The notes below the pieces were generated by a model. The model had not been told where the DNA came from. It searched no databases and saw only the letters and a list, made by a program, of their open reading frames with translations. A stretch of DNA of 64,000 bases from Lachnospiraceae bacterium (lineage in GTDB: Bacteria; Bacillota; Clostridia; Lachnospirales; Lachnospiraceae): the NCBI GenBank assembly GCA_021770755.1, contig JAETQI010000002.1:1-64000 (forward strand). Direction: 5' to 3'. Made by a program: the position numbers and the translations under genes. This document shows positions 8,222-16,890 of this stretch, one piece after another; positions within the stretch are counted from its first letter, which is position 1, and each line of letters begins with the position of its first letter.

Positions 8222-10409
8222 CCAGCCGGCTCCCCATGCGGCTAAACAGCTCGTTTGTGATGCTCCCGGAATCCTTTGCCACCATCGGCGCATCGATCTG
8301 CCCGCCGCCGTCGTATCCGATCAGCGTCGCGGTCATGCCCACCTCGACATCCGCAATATCCGTGACATCGACCGCGAGCTGATCCATGCAGATCCTCCCG
8401 ATGACCGGCGCCCAGCTTCCGCCGATGAGCGCATAGCTGCCGCTGCCGGAAAGGCTGCGCGGAAAACCGTCCGCATAGCCGATCGGCAGTATGGCGATGA
8501 CACTGTCCCGCTCCGCGACAAAAGTTCTGCCATAACCGACGGACTCCCCCTGCGGGACAAACCGGATCAGGACCACCTTTGCTTTCAGCGACAGCACCGG
8601 TCTGAGATCAAGCTGCAGTCTGGTCTGTGCATCCGGCGTGCTCAGCACACCGTACAGGGCGATGCCCGCCCGGACATAACTGCATTTCAGTTCCGGATAA
8701 TTCAGCAGGCCGTAGCTGCTCTGTATATGGATCTTCGGAATGCGCATCCCCTCCTTTTTCAGCCGTTTCAGCACGCCGTAAAAGTCCGCGATCTGCTGCC
8801 TTGTAAAACAGACATCCTCCTCCTCAAGACTGTCCGCAGCACACAGGTGCGTATAGATGCCCCTGACGTCAAAGCGCTCCATCGCAAAAACGCACAGTAT
8901 TTCTTCTATATGAAACGGATCAAATCCAAGCCGATGCATGCCCGTATCGATCTTCACATGCACCTTGATCCGCTGCCCCTGTTCATTCAGCCTGCAGGCA
9001 TAGGCATGATCGATCAGCGTCTGCGCAAGATCGTACCTGCGGATCTCCCCCGCCCTCTCCGGCGCCGTGTAGCCGAGGATCAGGATCTCCCCCCGCACAC
9101 CGCACCTGCGCAGCCGGATGCCCTCGTCAACCGTCGCCACCGCATACGCCCGGACGCCGATCCTGTCCAGATGCACCGCGACCTCGCACATGCCATGCCC
9201 GTATGCATCCGCTTTCACAACCGCCATCAGCTCACACTTAGGCTGCATCGCTTTTTTCAGGACTTCCACATTATGCTCCAGGTTCGCCAGGTCGATCTCA
9301 ATATATGCCCTGTCGGTATCCGTATCAAGCTTTTTCGCCCTTCGGCCAAACCGTCCCCACAACGCCACCGCCAGCATGCTGAACGCAGCCGACATTCCAG
9401 TGACTGCGAGGAAATGAACCACACTGTTGTCCACCAGCAAGTCCTGCAGATGCAGCACTTTTGCAAACATCCGTATCACGACGATCATCATCGGGTGAAT
9501 GAGATAAATGACCAGCGACACATCCCGCATCCACACATAACGCTTCCCCCGAAATTGCAAAAGCATTAAAAAAAGAAAATACACGCACGGCGGCAGAAAA
9601 ACATACATACTGTCGTGCCGCTGTACCTGAAAATGATGCAGTGTCAGCCCTTCCACGAGCATCAATGCAAGCATCAAGACAAAACACCCCGCAAAAACTG
9701 CTTTTCCTGACGCTCTTTCTGCAGATGCCGTTTCCCCTGACCGGAACTGCCTGTACATAGTTTTATTGTGATCAGCAATGAAACCGCCCATCACGAAAAA
9801 CAAAGGCGCAAAGAAGATTCCGTTTCTGGTGTAGTCCGATACCTGAAAAATCAGCGCATAAAGGCCGCTGCACGCCGGGATCTCCCCGATCCATCCATAA
9901 TAACTGTCTCCGAACAGTCCGACAAGATACAGCGCTGCCGCGGCTGCAGTCGCTTTTTTGTAATCCAGCTTTTTCACAAGTCCCCACGCGACCACCCCGC
10001 CAATGACCGACGCCGGAAGATACCACAGATGGTACAGCGTCCCGTCAAACACGATGTCCTTTATGAGATTCGGCAGCAGATTCTCCATCTTAAAATAGCC
10101 ATTGTAGAGATTGACCGGAAGATAAAGTACCGCCGCGGCCGCGTAGATCAGCGCCGTCTTTTTCACAAAAGCCCAGAGCTTTGCAGTCTGATCATGGTAC
10201 CTGGAGATCAGAAAAAATCCCGAAGTCACGAAAAAGAACGGCACTGCCACCCGCGCGGCAATGCGCGTCAGAATGAAATCCGCTGTATCCGACAGATCCG
10301 CGAGCGGCGATGTATGGATCGTTATGATCAGCAATGCCGCCGCCAGCCGGAAGAGATCGATCCCTGTATAACTTTTGTCACAACTGCTCCTGTTTTCAAC
10401 CCTCATCAT
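8211..10409 (-). CDS. VanT-like membrane-bound serine (alanine) racemase
   Basis: About 732 residues with two fused domains. Residues 1-345 are an acyltransferase-3-type membrane domain with about ten helices; residues 365-732 are a PLP-dependent alanine racemase fold. The PLP lysine is in VVKADAYGHGM (near 397) and a second motif is GRICMDQ. The C-terminal region that carries Tyr in true alanine racemases reads SRMGSRLGRV, so the Tyr appears replaced, as in VanT serine racemases; this is my hand alignment. VanT supplies D-Ser for peptidoglycan precursors ending in D-Ala-D-Ser. ATG 10409 follows AAGGGG and overlaps vanXY by 14 bp; an upstream TTG at 10424 is less likely. Confidence 0.88.
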   Translation of the reverse strand: MMRVENRSSCDKSYTGIDLFRLAAALLIITIHTSPLADLSDTADFILTRIAARVAVPFFFVTSGFFLISRYHDQTAKLWAFVKKTALIYAAAAVLYLPVNLYNGYFKMENLLPNLIKDIVFDGTLYHLWYLPASVIGGVVAWGLVKKLDYKKATAAAAALYLVGLFGDSYYGWIGEIPACSGLYALIFQVSDYTRNGIFFAPLFFVMGGFIADHNKTMYRQFRSGETASAERASGKAVFAGCFVLMLALMLVEGLTLHHFQVQRHDSMYVFLPPCVYFLFLMLLQFRGKRYVWMRDVSLVIYLIHPMMIVVIRMFAKVLHLQDLLVDNSVVHFLAVTGMSAAFSMLAVALWGRFGRRAKKLDTDTDRAYIEIDLANLEHNVEVLKKAMQPKCELMAVVKADAYGHGMCEVAVHLDRIGVRAYAVATVDEGIRLRRCGVRGEILILGYTAPERAGEIRRYDLAQTLIDHAYACRLNEQGQRIKVHVKIDTGMHRLGFDPFHIEEILCVFAMERFDVRGIYTHLCAADSLEEEDVCFTRQQIADFYGVLKRLKKEGMRIPKIHIQSSYGLLNYPELKCSYVRAGIALYGVLSTPDAQTRLQLDLRPVLSLKAKVVLIRFVPQGESVGYGRTFVAERDSVIAILPIGYADGFPRSLSGSGSYALIGGSWAPVIGRICMDQLAVDVTDIADVEVGMTATLIGYDGGGQIDAPMVAKDSGSITNELFSRMGSRLGRV

Positions 10410-11157
10410 GATCCCCTTTTTCAATCCTTTGTGTCACGATAAATCCGTCGCAATTATTTCCTGAAATGCTGTATGGATGCGCATCGTCAAGCTCCAGCAC
10501 GGTCATGTCACCTGCCGCTTCCGCAAATGATATCTGATATTCCCGGAAAACATATGGATCCGTACCATAACGGTGATCCTTTATATACGCGATGTACTCC
10601 TCGAGCGCCAGATTTTTTTGCACCATGATCTGCGCGTGCGGCGTTCCCACATACCGGAAGTGCCACGGCTCATGCCCGATCTGCGTCACAGACTGCTTAT
10701 CCGCCTGATACCGCTCTACAAACCCATACGCCGCCGCCCGCTCCCGGAACGTCTGACAGATCCCCTCGTATGGAAAATACGGGCGGATAAAGTCAATCTC
10801 TTCCTGCCTCAGCCCCAGATCCATCGCAAGCCCCGTCTGATGCTCGCTGTGTCCGGGAACCGCGACATATCGCTGTGTAAACTCCTGCCCGCTCTCCGCC
10901 ATGGACTGATCCCAGATCGCCTGCTGCTCCGCCATGGAACGCCACGCGCTCACAGGCACGATATGTTCCCAGCCGCCGATCTCTTTCATCAGGTCATCCA
11001 ACGCACGGTTCGCCCTGCGCTCATATAAGATCTCCGCGCCGTTCCACATACCCACATGGGACAGTTCCTGATACTGTTCCTGATATCCGTATTCTCTGTT
11101 GACCAGTATCAGATATCCCTTGTGGATATCCGCTTTTTTTAACAATACTCTACTCAT
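10396..11157 (-). CDS. VanXY-type D,D-dipeptidase/D,D-carboxypeptidase (peptidase M15B)
   Basis: 253 residues, no signal peptide or membrane segment, which fits cytoplasmic VanXY rather than membrane-anchored VanY. Zinc-site motifs are SEHQTGLAMD (near 105) and HEPWH (near 165). The family removes D-Ala-D-Ala dipeptide and terminal D-Ala from precursors so that D-Ala-D-Ser precursors dominate. The length agrees with VanXY of the vanG type. It is followed with a 14-bp overlap by vanT. ATG 11157 has AGGAG about ten bases upstream. Its leader (11201-11317) is a duplicate of the leader of vanG. Confidence 0.82.
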   Translation of the reverse strand: MSRVLLKKADIHKGYLILVNREYGYQEQYQELSHVGMWNGAEILYERRANRALDDLMKEIGGWEHIVPVSAWRSMAEQQAIWDQSMAESGQEFTQRYVAVPGHSEHQTGLAMDLGLRQEEIDFIRPYFPYEGICQTFRERAAAYGFVERYQADKQSVTQIGHEPWHFRYVGTPHAQIMVQKNLALEEYIAYIKDHRYGTDPYVFREYQISFAEAAGDMTVLELDDAHPYSISGNNCDGFIVTQRIEKGDHDEG

Positions 11158-11200
11158 ATCCCACCGCTCTCCTAAGGAATAGCTTTCATGACAACTACTT

Positions 11201-11317
11201 AAACAAAAAGGAAACTGTTTCGACGCAATTATTGTATCAAAACAGTTTCCTTGATATTTGTAGGTTTCCCGTCTCTTTTATAAAGTTTTTCTCTCTGAAA
11301 TCTTACGATTTTCTTAC
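11201..11317 (-). promoter_or_regulatory. Leader of vanXY-vanT: regulator box, promoter and hairpin (copy 1)
   Basis: Read on the minus strand: a direct repeat GTAAGAAAATCGTAAGATT with 11-bp periodicity (11317-11299), typical in form of OmpR-family regulator sites. Then come a weak -35 CTTTAT and a -10-like TACAAA spaced 17 bp (11285-11257), then a long palindrome (11210-11250) followed by TTTTTG. The 117 bp align without gaps to 15427-15543 upstream of vanG, about 78 percent identical by hand count. Where the palindrome arms differ, both arms change together. The hairpin could be an attenuator-type terminator, or an operator around TGATACAAT in its centre. Confidence 0.65.
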
Positions 11318-11329
11318 CTTCCTTTTCCC

Positions 11330-12151
11330 TTATCCGTGATCATTTTTGGGCGAACAGCCAAAGTGTCTGACATATGCGCGGTAAAATGACGAATAATCGC
11401 CGAAACAGCAGCCTTCCGCCACACGCTGTACCGCCTCGCCGCTACGTATCTTTTCCCTTGCCGCAACGAGTCGTTTTGTGGTGATATATTCCCACGGCGC
11501 CACTCCCGTTGCCTGCTTGAAAATCCTGTTGAACTGAGATGCGCTCAAAGAGAAATGTTTTGCAAGCGCTGGTACGCAAATCTCTTCAAACAAGTGGGAA
11601 TTCACATACAAAACGACACGCTCCGAAATATTCTGCGGATGGGCGTAGTCTGCCGACCCCCGTTTCAGCCACGCCCGGTTGAGCCTGTCGATCAGCCAGA
11701 AAAGATGCGTCTTTATATTGATTTTCATTTCATAACGGCTGCATTTACCGCACATTTCTGCAAAAATGGCAAGCACATTTTCCTCGCCGAACTCCATTGG
11801 CAGAAACAGATTTCCGCGTCCGAGAGGCCGGTCAAAAAAAGCTTTCAGAAGCCGGTGTTCCGGATCAATGCTTTCCACCGCCGAAACAGAGAAATTAATC
11901 GCATATCGCTCGTATCTCTCACCGCCAAGTATTTTCACCCTATGGGACTCTGTCGGGCGCATGATCAAAAGACTTCCCACTCCAAGCGGATACCTTGCGC
12001 CTTCCACCAGAAAATCCGCATTGCCCGATACAAAATAAAAGATCTCACACCGCTCATGAAAATGCGTGGAAAAATTATGATCATCGGGATTTTCATCCAC
12101 GGCATGCCTTGTATAGATTCCTTCCGAACTAAATTCCTGCAAAAAATCCAT
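11330..12151 (-). CDS. AraC-family transcriptional regulator
   Basis: About 273 residues. An N-terminal cupin sensor (about 1-160, with STHFHERCEIFYF) is followed by two C-terminal helix-turn-helix units (about 175-270; LAKHFSLSASQFNRIFK and VAEGCCFGDYSSFYRAYV). ATG 12151 follows GGTGAGG; a TTG further upstream is less likely. It is divergent from the isomerase/oxidoreductase pair and should activate it when a sugar is bound. It lies between the van halves, immediately past the vanXY leader. Confidence 0.88.
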   Translation of the reverse strand: MDFLQEFSSEGIYTRHAVDENPDDHNFSTHFHERCEIFYFVSGNADFLVEGARYPLGVGSLLIMRPTESHRVKILGGERYERYAINFSVSAVESIDPEHRLLKAFFDRPLGRGNLFLPMEFGEENVLAIFAEMCGKCSRYEMKINIKTHLFWLIDRLNRAWLKRGSADYAHPQNISERVVLYVNSHLFEEICVPALAKHFSLSASQFNRIFKQATGVAPWEYITTKRLVAAREKIRSGEAVQRVAEGCCFGDYSSFYRAYVRHFGCSPKNDHG

Positions 12152-12193
12152 AAGCCTCACCCCTTTTTTATAAAATAACAAACCGTGCGTGAA

Positions 12194-12251
12194 ATTGCAA
12201 TGTTTTATGCTCTATTTTGCAATTGAATTGTAAATCATTTTACAGTATACT
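12194..12251 (+). promoter_or_regulatory. AraC-type direct repeats and promoter of the sugar cassette
   Basis: TTGCAAT occurs at 12195-12201 and again at 12217-12223, a 22-bp direct repeat (two helical turns). The second copy overlaps the -35 box of TTGAAT-17-TATACT (12223-12251). This is the arrangement of a promoter activated by an AraC protein bound next to RNA polymerase. The spacer contains the inverted repeat TGTAAA-N4-TTTACA, a possible extra operator. On the other strand TTGCAA-17-TATTTT could serve the araC gene and overlaps the distal site, which would allow autorepression. Confidence 0.6.
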
Positions 12252-12281
12252 GACTAAAAATTGAGTTGGAGGTCTAAAACT

Positions 12282-13106
12282 ATGAACTTTAAACTTGCAG
12301 CGTTTGCCGACGAGGCGGACAACCGGCTGGAAAAGCAGATTGAGGCAATGCAGCGAAACGGCATTGCGTACCTTGAAATCCGGGGCGTTGACGGCGAAAC
12401 CGTCACGGATATCACTCTGGAAAAAGCCCGTGAAATCCGAAAAAAACTGGACGCATCCGATCTGTCCGTATGGTCTGTAGGCTCGCCATTTGGAAAAATC
12501 GGTATCGGTGATGATTTTGCCCCGCACCTTGAGAAATTCAAAAGAAGCCTGGAAATTGCCGACATACTCGGCGCAAAGAAGATGCGCATGTTCAGCTTCT
12601 ATGTTCCGCAGGAAAATCCAGAACAGTACTCAGACGAAGTGATGTCGCGTTTGGAACAATTTCTGACAGCGGCAAAGAACAGCGGCGTTTTGCTCTGCCA
12701 CGAAAACGAAAAAGGCATTTACGGTGATATCGCTCCCCGATGCGAGGAAATACACAAAAATTTTCCAGCGATGAAAGCGGTTTTTGACCCAGCCAATTTT
12801 GTACAGTGCGGTCAGGATACAAAAGCGGCCTGGAAAGTTCTCTCTCCATATGTTGAATATCTCCATATGAAAGACGCGCTTACCGACGGTTCCGTCGTAC
12901 CGGTGGGAAAAGGTATCGGCAATATCCCGTATATTCTTGAAAATTACCGCGGAACAGTCCTGACAATAGAACCGCATCTGACTGTATTTTCCGGGTTTGA
13001 AAAACTCGAGCAGGCACATGACCACACTGTCGGGAACTATTGTTACCCCTCGTCGGAAGAAGCGTTTGACGCGGCTGTCGCGGCATTAAAAAATTTGATT
13101 TACTAA
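12282..13106 (+). CDS. Sugar phosphate isomerase/epimerase (xylose isomerase-like TIM barrel)
   Basis: 274 residues. The whole length reads as an AP_endonuc_2-type TIM barrel: LLCHENEKGIYGD, MKAVFDPANF and YLHMKDA are the metal-binding strand ends usual in this family. ATG 12282 has GGAGG nine bases upstream and begins MNFKLAAFADEAD, typical of family members acting on inositols or 3-keto sugars. It is co-transcribed with the Gfo/Idh/MocA oxidoreductase 14 bp downstream. Together they could oxidise and isomerise or cleave a sugar or polyol; the substrate is not readable from sequence. Confidence 0.85.
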   Translation: MNFKLAAFADEADNRLEKQIEAMQRNGIAYLEIRGVDGETVTDITLEKAREIRKKLDASDLSVWSVGSPFGKIGIGDDFAPHLEKFKRSLEIADILGAKKMRMFSFYVPQENPEQYSDEVMSRLEQFLTAAKNSGVLLCHENEKGIYGDIAPRCEEIHKNFPAMKAVFDPANFVQCGQDTKAAWKVLSPYVEYLHMKDALTDGSVVPVGKGIGNIPYILENYRGTVLTIEPHLTVFSGFEKLEQAHDHTVGNYCYPSSEEAFDAAVAALKNLIY

Positions 13107-13120
13107 AAAGGAGCATTATT

Positions 13121-14236
13121 ATGGAAAAAATTCGTCTTGGAATCATCGGAACCGGAAATATGGGGATCGGCCATTTACAGAATGTCATCGACGGCAAATG
13201 TCCAAAGATCGAAGTCACCGCCGTTGCAGATATCAATCCGGAAAAGCTTGAAAATGCCCAGAAAATGCTGCCATCTTTGGCTTGTTTTGACAATGCCGCG
13301 CAAATGCTTGACAGTGGTCTGGTCGATGCGGCGCTCATTTCTGTACCGCATTATGAGCATTCGCTTTACGCAATAGAGTGCTTCAAGCGCGGCATCCATG
13401 TCATGATCGAAAAGCCCGCAGGTGTATATGCAAGGCAAGTGCGGGAAATGAACGAGGCCGCAGACCGCTCGAATGTCAAATTCGGAATCATGTTTAACCA
13501 GAGAACCAATCCCATTTATAAAAAAGCCAGGGAAATCGTGCAAAGCGGCCAGCTCGGAAAACCAAAAAGGCTGGTGTGGATCATCACAAACTGGTACCGC
13601 ACACAGGCTTATTACGATTCCGGAAGCTGGCGCGCCACATGGAACGGCGAGGGCGGCGGCGTGCTTTTGAATCAGGCTCCCCACAACCTCGACCTGTGGC
13701 AATGGATATTCGGTATGCCAAAGAGAATACGCGCTTTTTGTTCTATCGGAAAATATCACCATGTCGGAATCGAAGATGACGTAACGATATACGGCGAGTA
13801 TGAGAACGACGCGACAGCGGTATTCATCTCTTCAACAGGAGAAACGCCCGGAACGAATCGTCTGGAAATATCAGGCGATCTCGGCAAACTCGTGCTTGAG
13901 GACGACAGGCTGAAATGGTGGCGCCTGGAAACTCCGGAACGAGAGTTCTGTTACAGCGCCAGGGAAGGTTTTGTAACGCCCAAATACACTTACGAGGAAT
14001 TTACAGATGCAGCACCTGATGGACATTCGGAGGTTCTCGAAAGATTTGCCGAATCCATTCTTGACGGCGGTGAACTGATCGCCGACGGCCGGGAAGGATT
14101 AAACTCGCTTTTGATCTCAAATGCCGCTTACCTGTCATCATGGACACAGGACTGGACGGAAATCCCTGCTGATGAGGCCGTATTTGAAAAATATCTGAAC
14201 GAATTGAGAGCGAACGAAAAATGCCCAAAAAAATAA
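13121..14236 (+). CDS. Gfo/Idh/MocA-family NAD(P)-dependent oxidoreductase
   Basis: 371 residues. An N-terminal Rossmann fold carries GIIGTGNMGIGH (near 8-19), the family lysine lies in MIEKPAG (near 95) and a catalytic-region histidine in NQAPHNLDLWQW (near 185). The C-terminal alpha/beta domain is complete. AAAGGAG precedes ATG 13121 at good spacing. The enzyme probably oxidises a sugar or sugar acid for the isomerase upstream; control would be by the divergent AraC protein. Confidence 0.88.
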   Translation: MEKIRLGIIGTGNMGIGHLQNVIDGKCPKIEVTAVADINPEKLENAQKMLPSLACFDNAAQMLDSGLVDAALISVPHYEHSLYAIECFKRGIHVMIEKPAGVYARQVREMNEAADRSNVKFGIMFNQRTNPIYKKAREIVQSGQLGKPKRLVWIITNWYRTQAYYDSGSWRATWNGEGGGVLLNQAPHNLDLWQWIFGMPKRIRAFCSIGKYHHVGIEDDVTIYGEYENDATAVFISSTGETPGTNRLEISGDLGKLVLEDDRLKWWRLETPEREFCYSAREGFVTPKYTYEEFTDAAPDGHSEVLERFAESILDGGELIADGREGLNSLLISNAAYLSSWTQDWTEIPADEAVFEKYLNELRANEKCPKK

Positions 14237-14239
14237 ATG

Positions 14240-14277
14240 CCGTTCACAAAGAACCGCTTGAAGTTCTCCGTGAACGG
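14240..14277. terminator. Hairpin between convergent oxidoreductase and vanG genes
   Basis: CCGTTCAC (14240-14247) pairs with GTGAACGG (14270-14277), and an inner GAAC/GTTC pair extends the stem. It lies directly after the oxidoreductase stop and 27 bp from the vanG stop. A T-run follows after a few bases only on the minus strand (ATTTATTTTTTT), so it may serve vanG, or both genes. Confidence 0.5.
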
Positions 14278-14303
14278 TGGAAAGTCCGGTGGTAAGGAAC
14301 TGT

Positions 14304-15344
14304 TTACAATGCCTGCCCGATGATCCGGTCCAGTATATCAGAAAAGCTATACCCCGCCGCCCGCATCATGCCCGGATAACGGCTGTGCTCCGTGAATCCG
14401 GGTATCGTGTTGACTTCGTTAAATACGATCTCTCCCTCCGGCGTCAGGAACAGGTCTACCCGCGCAAAGCCAGAGCAGTCGAGCGCCTGGTATATGCGCT
14501 TTGCAGTCTCCTTGATCTCCTGCGCCCTGTCCGCCGGGATCCGCGCCGGCACATGGATCGCCGCCGTCTCGAGCGTATACTTCTCCGTGTAGTCAAAAAA
14601 CCCTGTCTGCGCCAGCTCGATCTCGTCAACCTCCCCGACGGTCAACTGGCCAGTGCCGCAGACAGCACACCCCACCTCAAAACCGCCAATCGCCTCCTCC
14701 AAAATGACACGGTTATCGTATCTGAAGGCAAGCGACACCGCCTCCGGAAGCTGCTCCATATTCTCTACCTTCGTCACACCGTAGGACGATCCTGCCTTCA
14801 CAGGCTTCACAAAAACCGGAAAGCCAAGTCCCTCTGCAAAATCACACGCCTTGTTGACCGCACTGTTATCCATAAGCACCATCGCCCTTGGCACGCGAAC
14901 CCCCGCCAGACCCGCCAGCCTGTGCGCCCTGTCCTTATCCATGCAGAGCGCCGAGGCGAGCGTGCCGCAGCCAACGAGCGGAATCCCCGCAAGCTCCGCG
15001 ATCCCCTGCACTGTGCCGTCCTCGCCGTTGCGCCCGTGCAGCACCGGAAATATGGCATCGATCGGAATCGCTTTGACGCCTTCCTTATGTAAAACGATCA
15101 GCTTGTGCGCTGTTCTGTCCGGCGAGATCACCGCGGGCACACATTCCGTCTCACTGCACCAGGTATCCTCCCTGATCTTTTCGATATCCCCCGCAAAATG
15201 GAACCAGCTCCCCGCACGCGAGATGCCGACCATGACCGGACTGTATTTTTCCCGGTTGATATTGTTGATCACCGCATATGCCGACTGCAGCGAAACCTCG
15301 TACTCCGAGGAGGCGCCGCCGAAAATAACAACAATGTTTTTCAT
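14304..15344 (-). CDS. VanG-like D-alanine--D-serine ligase
   Basis: 346 residues, complete ATP-grasp ligase: IFGGASSEYEVSL at the N-terminus, VLHGRNGEDGTVQG, CMDKDRAHRL, VFVKPVKAGSSYGV and the C-terminal FNEVNTIPGFTEHSRYP. The omega-loop reads FFDYTEKYTL, the EKY type seen in VanC/VanE/VanG ligases that use D-Ser, unlike the EKG type of VanA/VanB D-lactate ligases. It joins D-Ala to D-Ser, lowering vancomycin affinity of cell-wall precursors. ATG 15344 follows GGGGAG. Partner genes vanXY and vanT are displaced about 3 kb downstream by the sugar cassette. No D-Ala-D-Lac genes (vanH, vanX) are present. Confidence 0.9.
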   Translation of the reverse strand: MKNIVVIFGGASSEYEVSLQSAYAVINNINREKYSPVMVGISRAGSWFHFAGDIEKIREDTWCSETECVPAVISPDRTAHKLIVLHKEGVKAIPIDAIFPVLHGRNGEDGTVQGIAELAGIPLVGCGTLASALCMDKDRAHRLAGLAGVRVPRAMVLMDNSAVNKACDFAEGLGFPVFVKPVKAGSSYGVTKVENMEQLPEAVSLAFRYDNRVILEEAIGGFEVGCAVCGTGQLTVGEVDEIELAQTGFFDYTEKYTLETAAIHVPARIPADRAQEIKETAKRIYQALDCSGFARVDLFLTPEGEIVFNEVNTIPGFTEHSRYPGMMRAAGYSFSDILDRIIGQAL

Positions 15345-15426
15345 CTTCTCCCCACTCTCTTTCCTGTTTTGAATATCTTTTCATCAAACCGCCATTCCTT
15401 TGCACCATAAATTAACGTGGACTGCA

Positions 15427-15543
15427 CGCAAAAAAGGAACCCGTTCTGATGCAAAGATTGTATCAGAACGGGTTCCTCTTTGTTTGTAGGTTTCCTATCA
15501 CCTTTATGAAGTTTTTCTCGCGGGAATCTTACGATTTTCTTAC
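15427..15543 (-). promoter_or_regulatory. Leader of vanG: regulator box, promoter and hairpin (copy 2)
   Basis: Minus-strand order matches 11201-11317 exactly in spacing: GTAAGAAAATCGTAAGATT (15543-15525), CTTCAT-17-TACAAA (15511-15483), then a perfect 15-bp stem with an 11-base loop (15436-15476) followed by TTTTTT. The TAA stop of the upstream GHKL gene lies inside the direct repeat. At least three stem pairs differ from copy 1 by compensatory changes on both arms (A-T to C-G, and T-A to C-G twice). A terminator-type attenuator is the simplest reading. An operator or a plain terminator for the upstream gene are alternatives. Confidence 0.65.
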
Positions 15544-16829
15544 GCTCCCTGGAAGGAACTGACCGGAATCATCACCTCCAGCACGAAGCTGCCGTTTTCC
15601 GCGTAGCAGGCCATGTCCCCGCCGAGGCGCTCCGCTGCCTCCTTGACCGTGACCAGCCCAAAGCCATGTCCATGTTCCTTCTTATTGGTAGGCGGTATCG
15701 TCCCTCTCTCCACATACAGGTCATCCCGGCACCGGTTTTTAATGCGCATCAACAGATATACCTTGTTGTACTTCATCAGCACAGACACCTCCCGCCTGTC
15801 GGCAGGCAGCCCCTGCAATGCATCACAGGCGTTTTCCAGCTCATTTGACAAGATCTGACACAGCTCCATATGGGGCAGCGCCTCATCCCCGATCTGCAGA
15901 TCCACCCTGCACACCGCGCCCATTTCCTCCAGCTTTCCGATATAATGGGCAAGCACTGCGTTGATGTATGGATTGGCACAGTACTGTCCCAGCAGCGTAT
16001 CCATCTTCTCCGCCACTCCTTTTAAGTATGTCTGCGCCTCCATGATCTGACCTGCGGCCAGCAGACCTGACAGTGTGACGGTGTACCCCTTCATGTCGTG
16101 CTTCATCCTCCGGATATTCTGCTGGCTCTCAAGCTGCGCCTCCAGCGTGTTCTTCTGCCCCTGCAGCGTGCGCTCGGCCTGCTGCTTCTGATGGAGTAAA
16201 AGCTGGCGGTACAATGACATAAAAATGACAGCGTACGTCATGGGCATCAGCACAAGAACCAGCAGAAAAGCAGGCATCTCCTGCTTCCTTGCCGTGATAA
16301 GTACAGGATAATTTCCCATGACAACGAACAGGATATAATAAAGCGCCGTCATCCCCGCAAAGACTCCCCATCCATCCGGTACGGCCTCCTGAAGCTCCAT
16401 ATACGGTTTTCTGATATAGCGCACTGCCACCCATTCCAACAACGGAAACAGTACCAGCCTGCCAATGAACATCAGAACATACTGCTCATTGCCCCAAAAG
16501 TAATCTGCCACATTGGTGACCGAGATCACCCATAGCGCTACCGTGTCCGCCATACAAAAAGTAAAGAAAAACCTCCCGTTCCTGTCCCTTGAAATAAACC
16601 AGAAAAAAAGCAGGCTGGGCAGGGTACAGGTCAGTACGAAGACCTTTCCCATAACCTCTGCACCATATCGCACCAGCCCTGTCATATTCACCAATATCAC
16701 CAGTCCCATCGAAATCCCCATGAGTATCATCGTCTTCCTGCGGGAATATCGGGAACGATATAACATCATGAACAATATCAATATATGAAACAGCGACCAC
16801 AGCACGGATAAATCCCTCAATATTGTCAT
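15540..16829 (-). CDS. GHKL sensor histidine kinase without adjacent regulator
   Basis: 429 residues. About six membrane helices fill residues 1-205, a coiled coil follows, then RRMKHDMKGYTVTL (phospho-acceptor His), the N box LSNELENACDAL and the G box HGFGLVTVKEA. It is an AgrC-type kinase. No LytTR response regulator lies next to it: upstream is pepF and downstream the vanG leader. Known van clusters use VanS, a HisKA-type kinase, so a role in van control would be novel and is only suggested by position. ATG 16829 has AGGAG twelve bases upstream. Confidence 0.85.
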   Translation of the reverse strand: MTILRDLSVLWSLFHILILFMMLYRSRYSRRKTMILMGISMGLVILVNMTGLVRYGAEVMGKVFVLTCTLPSLLFFWFISRDRNGRFFFTFCMADTVALWVISVTNVADYFWGNEQYVLMFIGRLVLFPLLEWVAVRYIRKPYMELQEAVPDGWGVFAGMTALYYILFVVMGNYPVLITARKQEMPAFLLVLVLMPMTYAVIFMSLYRQLLLHQKQQAERTLQGQKNTLEAQLESQQNIRRMKHDMKGYTVTLSGLLAAGQIMEAQTYLKGVAEKMDTLLGQYCANPYINAVLAHYIGKLEEMGAVCRVDLQIGDEALPHMELCQILSNELENACDALQGLPADRREVSVLMKYNKVYLLMRIKNRCRDDLYVERGTIPPTNKKEHGHGFGLVTVKEAAERLGGDMACYAENGSFVLEVMIPVSSFQGA

Positions 16830-16890
16830 CTCAATACTTTATCTCCTCGAAATATTCATCAGTAATTTTTGCATGCATCTGCTCCCTCAA

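Noticed and set aside
8205-9569. A long plus-strand open frame (454 codons) opposite the vanT racemase domain
   Set aside because: It mirrors a clearly conserved minus-strand gene, has no ribosome-binding site and reads as low-complexity basic sequence; it is a shadow of GC-biased codon use.
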